DNA of 64,000 nt from Muscardinus avellanarius (lineage: Eukaryota; Chordata; Mammalia; Rodentia; Gliridae). The position numbers were made by a program, and so were the translations under genes. The DNA is taken from assembly GCA_963383645.1 (NCBI GenBank), contig OY726569.1, positions 75,120,635-75,184,634 of the forward strand, given 5' to 3'. Positions 44,874-53,405 of this stretch are shown in pieces; within the stretch, counting starts at the first letter, position 1, and every line of letters begins with the position of its first letter. The notes below the pieces were generated by a model. It ran no database searches, was not told the DNA's origin, and was given only the letters and a program-made list of their open reading frames with translations.

Positions 44874-45660
44874 ATAACAAAAACCAAACCAAAACAACAA
44901 AATAACGCAACCCTACAAATATATGAATACTGAGCAGACTTGGCCTCTGCAGTCTCTCTCTGTGCAGTTGCCTAGTGCCACCAGTACCTTTTCTGCTGCA
45001 TCCCTAAGTCTCTGTGTCTCTCTCAGTCTATGCATATAGCTGGTATGAATGGGGCTGGATCTAATATTAAGCATAGCTCTCCCTCCATTCTTTCTACCAA
45101 TGCTGAGCTTGAGTCTCTGCTATGCCCATCAGCAGACTCTACCTCCACCTTCGCTGGGATGAACCACAATTTCTCAGACCCTAGGAGTTTATCGTGGTTC
45201 CTGTGGCTGCCCTGGGCAGTCTCCCAAGGGGACAGCGGATTCACTTATGGTGGTGTTGAGTGCTGCTCTGGATCTCTGGAGAGCACTGTGAGCTTGGCCA
45301 CCACTGCTGCAAGTAGTAGCTGCTGTTTGTGCAGGAGGAGGAACTGACAGCTTACAATTTTGATGAGCTGCAGCTACTTACTTTGTTTCAAGTCATTGGC
45401 TTTTTCTGTGGGTCTCTGGCAATCCAGTGCAGTGAGGCAAGATGGTGCCACCATGACACCTATGGCCACAGCCATTGGAGGCAGGCAGGTTCCCTTTCTA
45501 CTCTCTTGTCTGCCTTCCAGCTTTTTTCTGCTGCCTTTCACTTTTCATGCTCTTTTAAAATTTATGTTGATTTCTTTTGTCAGAACACTGTTTTCATGGC
45601 AATGGAGACCAAGTGTCAGCAGGACTGATATGTGCTGCTTCCCTCAGTTGCCATCTTCCT

Positions 45661-45860
45661 ATTTATTTATTTATTTATTTTGGTGGTACTGGGGTTCCTG
45701 GAAGCCCTTCTACCTCCAGGCTATACTCCCAGACCTATTTTATATTTTTATTTGGAAACTGGGTCTCTTAAGCCAGCAAGGCTGGCTTTGAACCTGTGCT
45801 ATCCTCCTGTCTCCGCTTCCCAAGCACGGGGATTACAAGCGTGTGCCACCACGCCCGGCT
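45661..45860 (-). mobile_element. Dimeric SINE, TTCCAGG variant, with (TTTA)n tail
   Basis: TTTA repeat, GGTGGTACTGGGGTTCCTGG to CGTGTGCCACCACGCCCGGC. It sits exactly at the 5' end of the minus-strand L1. Confidence 0.93.
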
Positions 45861-45998
45861 CTTTTATTCTTTATTTTGAAACAAGATCTCACTAAGTTGT
45901 GGAGGGCCTCACTAAGTAGCTGAGGGTGGTCATCAACCCCAATCCTCCTGTCTCAGCTTCCCAAATACTGGGATTACAAGCATGCACCACCATGCTCA
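45861..45998 (-). mobile_element. SINE fragment adjoining another SINE
   Basis: TTTATTCTTTATTTTGAAAC to CATGCACCACCATGCTCA; left arm only. The neighbouring SINE inserted into its middle A-run. Confidence 0.87.
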
Positions 45999-45999
45999 T

Positions 46000-46365
46000 G
46001 GAAGGGGATCAATAATGCACTTTCTAAAGTCCCAAATTTTAACTCATGAGCAAAAGACTTGACAAAGTTTACTAAAACTTGATAATATATGTAATTGTCT
46101 CAATATCAATAATAAATTGTGAAGCTGAAGTTTTTCTAAACTATCAATAATGGAAATTGAAAATGTATTAAACATGCTATGAAAAGGCAAATGTCTTTCA
46201 GTTCTTGCCATAGCACAGATTAATAATTCTCATAAAGGAAGCTATTAAGGAAACAATTTAAAAAGTATAGAGATAGTATATTACAGAAATGTGTCAGGAG
46301 TTAATATAAGTATTAGGGAGGTTCAGACTCTGTGATGTTTATGGTGCTTTTAGTATTTTAAATTT
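46000..46365 (+). other. No recognisable feature
   Basis: AT-rich unique-looking sequence bordering the composite element. Confidence 0.4.
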
Positions 46366-49133
46366 ATGGACTTCCGGGAAGATGGCGACCGAGAAAAGCA
46401 GGGCTTAACAGCCCCACTAACAACCAATCTCCATTACCACAAAATCAGCGCCTTTCATAGCCAGAAAACACCATCACCAGAGAAACAAAAAAATCACCAG
46501 GCTCCAGAGAGAAAGTGGACTGAGAACAGAGCTCAGAGCCACAGAAGAAATACACTGGCCTCACGCCCGAGGACGCAGCAGCAGCGCCATACTGCTGGCG
46601 GCAGCGGCGAATTCACCAGACGGCTACAGCAAGCTGAGGTAAGCCGCTGCGGAACAGTCAGGAGGGGTTTTTAAGCGCAGGGAACATCTAAAGCTCCCAG
46701 TGGCTGAGCTCAGCACATGCTGCAAGGACTCAGAGTGGAATTCAAAACCAAGAAGAAATAAGCCAGCCTCACGGCTGAGGGCATAGCAGCGGTGCCATAT
46801 TGCCACTGGCGGCGGCAGCAGCAGCGAATTCACGGAGTCCAGTACAGCTACATCTGCGTACTCAAGAACAGTGAGTCAAATTGCGGGCCACAAAGGAGAA
46901 ATCCCAGTACTGTACTCCCTGAGACTTGACCCAGTGGGGGAGGGGCGGTGGCAGAGATATCACACCATAGGAGAACGTGCAACCTGGCACCCCCCATAGT
47001 TTAAAGCAGCCTCTATCGACTCTCTGGGTAGGAGACTCTGTGATACAACCCAGTAAAGGAGTAGTGGGGTCTGAGATACTACTGACTCGAGATCCAGAGC
47101 ACCTTAAGTGAAGTCATAGTGACCCAAGGGAAGAACCCAGAGAAGGCACAAACTTCCGAAATTATGGGAGAGAGGAATAATACTGGAGCAATGAATGCCC
47201 ACAACCCCACAACATCAGAACCTGATAAAACAGAAAATCAGAGATTTCTAGAAGATCAAATCAGGAAAATAACTGTAGAAATAATAGAGGTGCTTCGAAA
47301 AGAACTCAGAGAGAGCCAAAAACAGATAAAGGATGCAATTAATGAAGTAAAGGCCTCAATTCAAAGCACAAACAACCGATTAGAACACATGGAGAACAGA
47401 ATCTTGCTCTTAGAAGATGATCATTCCAAAAATGAACGCATAGTTTCTAATCTAGAAAAAAATATCCAACAGCAGGAATCTGACATTGAAGAAATATGGG
47501 CCCATTTTAAGAGAGCTAACCTAAGAATAATTGGAATAGAGGAGGGAAAAGAAAGTGAAACTAAAGGGATCAACAATCTCTTCAAGGAAGTAATAGCAGA
47601 AAATTTTCCAAACATAGAGCAAGAGGTTGATACACAGGTCCAGGAAACTTATAGAACTCCCTTTAGACAGGATTGGAGAAGAGGATCCCCATGCCACATA
47701 ATTGTCAAAATGACCAATGTGGAAGCCAAGCAGAGAATCTTAAAGGCAACAAAAACAAAGGGCCAAGTGACATTCAGAGGTAAACCAATTAGAATCACTC
47801 CAGACTTCCCAAACCAAGTCATGAGAGCCAGAAGGGCTTGGAGTAACATATTCCAAACTCTGAAAGAAAACCACTTCCAGCAAAAAATTTCCTACCCAGC
47901 AAAACTTTCTATCAAATTAGATGGAGAAAAAAGAAGCTTCCATGACAAACAGAAACTGAAGGAATTTATGTCTTCAAAACCAGTGCTAGAGAAAATACTC
48001 AAAGAGATTAACTACAAAGAAGAAATAGGTAACACACACCAGAACCAGAGAAACAAGAGTTTCCATCCAATAGACAACTAAGATTGGTTATCTGTGGAGA
48101 TTCATTATTTATGTTAGTCTTTTACCTATCTCTAAATGGTATTGTTTGCCTTTATTGTTGTTAATTTTTAGGATTTCTAGTTGGAATATTAATATACCTT
48201 CAGATATAGCATTTGGAAATATTTTATCCCATTCTATTAGTAACTGTTAACTCTATTTACATTGTCTTTGGATATACAATATTTTTTTATTTTTTAGGGA
48301 GTTTGTATACTCTTCTGTTGCCTGTGCCATTGAAATCATATCCAAGAAATCACTGCCAATTTCAATGTTGTGAGGTTTTATGACCCAGATTTTCTTCTAA
48401 AAGTTTATAGTCTTAAGATTTATATTTAGGTCTTTTATCTATTTTGAGTTAATATTTGTATATGGGATTAGGTAAGGGTCCAACTTTATTCTTTTCCATA
48501 TAATTATTATGTTTCAACAATATTTAGTTAAAAGATTATTATTTCCAACACCAAATGTTCGTGGAAACCTTGTCAAAAATAACTTGACAATATAGGGAAG
48601 AATTTAGCTCTAGGCTTGTATTTAACTCCAATGGTTTATATATCTGCCTTTAGAACAGTACTACACTGTTTCAATTATTGTAGCTTTATATGGTTTGAAA
48701 TCAGAAAATATATATCTTCTAGCTTTGTTCTTTTTCAAGATCGTTTTGTGTATCTAGAGTCCATATTCCATATTAGGATAGATTTTTTTTCTGAAAAATA
48801 AATATATAAATATATGATAGTTTCACCTAAAAAATAGGAAAAAAATATTCTCTGGTAAGAAAGAAAGCAAAAAGAAATATTGAAATGTTATCTTTAAGTC
48901 ATCAAAAGCTTGGTATCAGACAAATGAAACTGTTATGTGAGATTATCATTTTTAATTTTGGATAAATTGCTATAATAATTGATGTCAACCACTAAGCCAA
49001 GCATGGGAAGGAGGGATGGGGAGGGAATGGGGTGGGGATCGGGTGGGGGCTGACGGGGTGATGTGTGCATGTATGTCTACAAAAGTTTGTATCCCACTAT
49101 GATGTATGAATACAGCGCACCAATAAAAAAAAA
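46366..49133 (+). mobile_element. Composite half-L1 (HAL1-like) element, copy B, full length
   Basis: About 2.77 kb. It has an L1-type start at GACTTCCGGGAAGATGGCGA (YY1-like AAGATGGC), a GC-rich 5'UTR with two related GCAGCAGCGCCAT-type blocks (46530-46636 and 46728-46852), an intact ORF1 (47119-48081), and then about 48213-48800, which is L1 ORF2 sequence in reverse orientation (it pairs with the complement of roughly 6780-7335 of the L1 at 2552). A spacer of about 180 bases follows, then an L1 3' end with a G-rich tract (about 49005-49050) and AATAAA-type end. I find no convincing target-site duplication: the left flank is unique sequence and the right flank is old L1 ORF2. Confidence 0.93.
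47119..48081 (+). CDS. Intact L1 ORF1 protein of composite element B
   Basis: 320 residues. A basic/polar N-terminus (1-43) is followed by a coiled coil (about 44-128, heptad-like LEHMENRILLLEDDHSKNE), an RRM core (about 132-208, NLRIIGIEEGKESE and HIIVKMTN), and the C-terminal nucleic-acid-binding domain (about 209-300, TPDFPNQVMRARRAWSNIF, ISYPAKLSIKLDGE). ORF1p forms trimers that bind and chaperone L1 RNA in the cytoplasm. The frame has no stop, and the same ATG opens the ORF1 of copies A and C. There is no ORF2 in the element, so movement would need L1 ORF2p supplied in trans. Expression is not shown by the sequence. Confidence 0.9.
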   Translation: MTQGKNPEKAQTSEIMGERNNTGAMNAHNPTTSEPDKTENQRFLEDQIRKITVEIIEVLRKELRESQKQIKDAINEVKASIQSTNNRLEHMENRILLLEDDHSKNERIVSNLEKNIQQQESDIEEIWAHFKRANLRIIGIEEGKESETKGINNLFKEVIAENFPNIEQEVDTQVQETYRTPFRQDWRRGSPCHIIVKMTNVEAKQRILKATKTKGQVTFRGKPIRITPDFPNQVMRARRAWSNIFQTLKENHFQQKISYPAKLSIKLDGEKRSFHDKQKLKEFMSSKPVLEKILKEINYKEEIGNTHQNQRNKSFHPIDN

Positions 49134-49555
49134 AACAGCAAAAAAAACAAACAAACCAAAAGACAGAAGACTTAAGTAAATAAAATTAGAGAAGAAAACA
49201 AAAACATGATAAAAGACACCACTGAAATTTAAAGAATCATTAGAAAATATGTTTTTACAACTCTATGCCAACTAATTGGAAAATCCAGAAAAATGGACAG
49301 ATTTTCTAGACACATATAACATACCCAAATTGAATCAAGAGGATATTTTAAAATGACACAGATTGATAATAATACAATTGAGGCAGTAATAAATAGTCTC
49401 CCCAAAAAGCCTAGGACTAGATAGGGTCACTGCTGAATTTTACCAGGCTTTTCATTAACACCAATGTTTTTAAACTATTCTATAAAATAAAAAGAGAAGT
49501 ACCCCTTCAAATCTATTTCTATGAAGCCAGACCCTGTTATCCAAACCAAACACAC

Positions 49556-49660
49556 ATGGAAGGAAGAAAAGAAGGAAGGAAGGAAGGAAAGAAGGAAGGA
49601 AGGAAGGAAGGAAGGAAGGAAGGAAGGAAGGAAGAAAGGAAGGAAGGGAGGGAGGGAGGA
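49556..49660 (+). repeat. (GGAA)n purine repeat
   Basis: GGAAGGAAGG with several AAAG interruptions, ending in GGAGGGAGGGAGG; low-complexity frames on both strands come from it. Confidence 0.95.
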
Positions 49661-49682
49661 AAACTATATCGCTGATGAACAG

Positions 49683-50125
49683 TGCTATGGATTGAATCTG
49701 AAATGTTCCCCAAAGTCTCATATTTTAAGGTTGATACCAATGCAACAATGTTCACAGGTGGGACTTTAAGGAAATGGGGGCTTTAAACACAGCAAAGGAT
49801 TAATCAATCTGATGGATTAATAAATCAAATTGACTACTAGGAGGTGGTTAAATCTGTAGGCAGGTGTAATCTATTTGGACTTTATCTTGTCCCAAGCCCT
49901 TTCCTCTTTCACTCTCCTTCCCAGATGCCAGGAGTGCAGCAGCCTTCCTTCCTCATACTCTTCTGCTATGATGTTCAACCTCACCTCAGGCCCAGAGCAA
50001 TAAAACCAATTGGCCATAAGCTGAGACCTCTGAAACCATATGCCAAAATAAACCTTTCTTTCCTTGTTATTGCTAGGCATTTTTGCCACATCAATGAAAA
50101 GCTGACAAACACAAATATGCAAAAA
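49683..50125 (+). mobile_element. MaLR-type solo LTR
   Basis: Starts near CTATGGATTGAATCTGAAAT and ends with a polyadenylation-type stretch (CCAAAATAAACCTTTCTTTC) and CTGACAAACACAAA, the layout of an MLT1/MST-class LTR. Inserted in the old L1. Confidence 0.65.
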
Positions 50126-50136
50126 TCCTCAGGAAA

Positions 50137-50338
50137 AGGATGACATGGTGGTGCATGTCTGTAATCCCAGTACTTGGGAGGCTGAGATAGGAGGATCATA
50201 GGCTTGAGACCAGCTTCAGCAACTTAGACTAAGTAACCTAGTAAGACCCTGCTTCAAAGCAAAAAAATAAAAAGGGATGGGTGTGTAGTTTGGAGGTAGA
50301 ATGCCTTTGGGTTCAATCCCCAGTACAAAAAATAAAAG
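50137..50338 (+). mobile_element. Dimeric SINE, diverged
   Basis: GACATGGTGGTGCATGTCTG to TCAATCCCCAGTAC plus A-rich tail; directly follows the LTR. Confidence 0.87.
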
Positions 50339-50795
50339 TCATACACAATGATCAAATTGGTTTAATTCCAAGGAGGCAAGAATGGTTCAAAATACACAAA
50401 TCTATAAATATATTTCATTGCATAAACAGAATTAAGGACAAAAAACACATCATCATCTCAAGAGATGCAGAAAAAGCTTTCAACAAAATTCAGCACCTAT
50501 TCATGTAAAAAAAACACTGAAGAATTAAAGAACGAAGGAAATTTACTCTAACATTTATAAAGGCAATATATGTTATAATTCAGAGCCAAAATCATATTGA
50601 ATGAGGGGAACTGAAAGCATTTCCTCTAAAATCAGGAACAAGACAAGGATGCCCACTCTCACTACTCTTAGTTAATAAAGTACTTGAAATTTTATCCAGA
50701 GCAATGAGTCCAGAGAAGGAATTTTAAAAGGACACATATAGGAAAGAAGAATAAAATTACTTGTTTGCAGATGGTCTGATCCTTGTTTCATTCAA

Positions 50796-51160
50796 CATTT
50801 CACTGCTAACTGATCCAAGATAACTGACCACACCACTTGGAAGAAGGAAGAATTTTTTGGTAAGTTTTTGGAGGTTTAGAGGTTCAGTCTATGTAAGAAG
50901 GACAGGGCATGCAGAGCTCAGGGCATGCAGAGCTCAGGGGATGGTATTGGGAGAAAGTGAGCACAAAGCTTCACTCTCACATCATGGAGGCTAGAAACTG
51001 AGAGGTGGGGGAGGAGGAGGGGGGACCTTATATAACATCCAAGGCCACACCCCCCCAGGGGCCAACTCCCCCCTAGCAACCAAGCCCCACTTCCAACATT
51101 GCTACCTTGTTTCCATCAGGACTGAGGGACATTTTAAATCCAAACCATTACAATAGTATA
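50796..51160 (-). mobile_element. LTR-like repeat shared with 23393-23660, inserted in L1
   Basis: Contains CTGACCACACCAC, GAAGAAGGAAGA, GCTTCACTCTCACATCATGG, ACCTTATATAACATCCAAGG and CCACACCCCCC. A 17-base GGGCATGCAGAGCTCAG motif is tandemly repeated at about 50907-50940. Confidence 0.6.
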
Positions 51161-51677
51161 CATAGAAGACCCAAAAAACTCCAACAGAAGGCATCTAGAG
51201 CTAAGAAAGTTCAGCAAAGTAGCAAGACACAAACCAACACACAAAAATTAATAGCTAAAAAAGAAATCAGAAAAAGAATTCCATTAACAACATCTTTTTA
51301 AAAACAGATAAAATGCCCAGGGGAAAAAATATCTAACCAAGGAGGTAAAAGCCCTCTACGATGAAAACTATAGAAACCAGAGAGGGAAACAAATGAAGAA
51401 AACCTAAGGGGATGAAAAGGGCTCCCATGGTATTATCAAAATGGCCATATTATCAAAAGTGGCCTAGAGATTCAATGCAATCCCTTTTAAAAATATCAAT
51501 GACATTCTTCACAGAGCTACAAAAAAATCCTAAAATTCATATAGAAGAACAATAGACAAGGCAATTTTGAGCAATAAAACAATGTTAGAGGTACCAAAAT
51601 ACCTTATTTAAAATTGTACTACACCGCTATAATTAAAAAAAAAAACAGCAAATTATTGGCATAAAACAGACTTATGG

Positions 51678-51875
51678 CCGGGCATGGTGGCACACACTTG
51701 TAATCCCCGCGCTTGGGAGGCAGAGACAGGAGGATCAGGCTGGTTCAGAGCCAGCCTTGCTGGCTAATTTAAGAGACTCTGTTTCCAAATAAAAAAATAT
51801 AGGTCTGGGAGTGTAGCCTGGAGGTAGAAGGGCTTCCAGGAACCCTAGTACCACACACACACACACAAAAAAAAA
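51678..51875 (+). mobile_element. Dimeric SINE, TTCCAGG variant, with 12-base target-site duplication
   Basis: CCGGGCATGGTGGCACACAC to GAACCCTAGTACCACAC, CA-rich tail. ACAGACTTATGG at 51666-51677 and 51876-51887. Confidence 0.95.
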
Positions 51876-52803
51876 ACAGACTTATGGACTAAGGGAACAG
51901 AATATAAATTAGAGACAAATCCACACAATAGAGCCAGCTGATTCTGGACCAAGATGCCAAAAGCACACACTGGACAAAAGACAGCCTTCCAACAAATGGT
52001 GCTGGGAATCAGGATCTCCAAAAGGAGAAGAATGAAACTAGATCTCTATCTCTTACCCTACACAAAAGTCAACTCAAAGATAAAGAATCAAAGATATAGG
52101 AATTAAACCAGAAGGTTTGCAACTACGAGAATAAAACTAGAATCAATTTTCTAAGACATCGACACAGGTAAAAATTACCTCAATAAGATCCCTACAGTAG
52201 CTCAAGAAATAATACCAAGAATTACTAAATGAAATGCAATGTAATTAACACTGAAATCCTGACACTCTTTACAAAACTAGAATAAACAATATTACTATCC
52301 ATATAGAAACACAAAAGATCCCCAAATAGCCAAAGTAATCATGAGCAAAAAGAAAAATTCTGGAGGTATCAGAATACCTGATTTCAAAACATACTATAGA
52401 GCCATAGTAAAAAAAAAAAAAAAAAAAAAACAGCATGGTATTGACATAACATTGGACATGTAGACAAATGAAATAAAGTGCCCACAAATAAATTAATGCA
52501 CATTCACCTGAATAATTCTTTCAAAAAATGCCAAAAACATACATTAGATAAATGAAAGCCTCTTCAACAAATGCTACTGGGAAAACCAAATATTCACTTG
52601 TAAGATAGAAACTAGACTCCTATCTCTCACCTGTGGATCAAAAACCTTAATGAAAGATCTGAAACTCTGAAAGCACTAGGAGAAAACATAGGGAATACTT
52701 CAAGATATTACCACAGGAATAATTTTCTGTATAGTATTGTAGTATGCAAGAAACCAAAATAAGAATTGACAAATGGGATTTCATCAAATAAAAAAGCTTC
52801 TAA

Positions 52804-53018
52804 AGCCAGGTATGATGGCTCATACTGAAATCTCAGTACTAATGGGACTGAGACAGGAGGATTGCAGGCTTGAGGTCAGCTTCAGAAATTTAGGAAGGCC
52901 CTCTGCAACTTGGCAAGACCCTATTTCAAAGTAAAAATAGAACTGGGAGTTAGCTCAGAGGTAGAACACCCCTGGGTTCAATCCCCATTACCACAAAACA
53001 ACTAATAAATTAATAAAT
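52804..53018 (+). mobile_element. Dimeric SINE with target-site duplication
   Basis: GCCAGGTATGATGGCTCATA to CCCCATTACCAC, A/T-rich tail. AAAAGCTTCT at 52792-52801 and 53019-53028. Confidence 0.9.
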
Positions 53019-53405
53019 AAAAGCTTCTGAAATGGAAAGGAAGCAATCTTTTGATTCAAGAGACAACCTATATAATGTGAAAACATCTTTGCCAATTATT
53101 CCTCAGAGGATTAATATCCAAAATATATAAAGAATTCAATCAACTTAACAAGAATAAGTAATCCAGTCAATAAGTGTGTCAATGATTTAAACCACTTCCC
53201 AAAGAGGAAGAACAAATGAATGACCAATAAATATATGAAAATATGCTAAAGAACTTTAGCCATCAGAGAAATGCAAATTATGACACTAAAATTCTACCTC
53301 ACCCTAGTCAAAAGGGTTATTAAAATATACCAAATATAAAAGGAACACATATATACCACTGGTGGGAATATATGTTTGTACAGCCTAGCCAGTATAAAAA
53401 AATAG

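Larger units (their letters stand above)
43133..45660 (-). mobile_element. Internally deleted L1 (5'UTR, ORF1 N-terminus, then ORF2 C-terminus and 3'UTR)
   Basis: On the minus strand the element starts near 45660 (AGGAAGATGGCAACTG), continues through a 5'UTR (to about 44000, holding two SINEs and a CA repeat) and the ORF1 N-terminal half (about 44000-43580: coiled coil and the start of the RRM region, with stops). At about 43576 it jumps directly into the ORF2 C-terminus (TGTCATTTGTGGTGAAATGG) and a G-rich 3'UTR ending near 43133. The ORF1 C-terminal half and most of ORF2 are missing. An older subfamily than the composite elements. Confidence 0.78.
49134..53393 (+). mobile_element. Old L1 ORF2, heavily interrupted (left part)
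   Basis: A degraded ORF2 can be followed in order: linker at 49240-49660, reverse transcriptase at 50339-50795 (GGAACAAGACAAGGATGCCC; TTTGCAGATGGTCTG, where FADD has become FADG), connection region at 51160-51670, C-terminal third at 51890-53390. It contains a (GGAA)n repeat, an LTR, an LTR-like piece and three SINEs. It resumes at 56205 after composite copy C. Confidence 0.82.

Noticed and set aside
46366..46674. 102-codon sense frame at the start of copy B
   Set aside because: Copy C has a stop after a few codons from the corresponding ATGGCGACTGAG; the frame is chance in a GC-rich 5'UTR.
48616..48801. 61-codon frame repeated in copies B, C and D (6039, 48616, 55654)
   Set aside because: It lies in the inverted ORF2 segment and is the antisense of ORF2; recurrence reflects element copies, not a gene.
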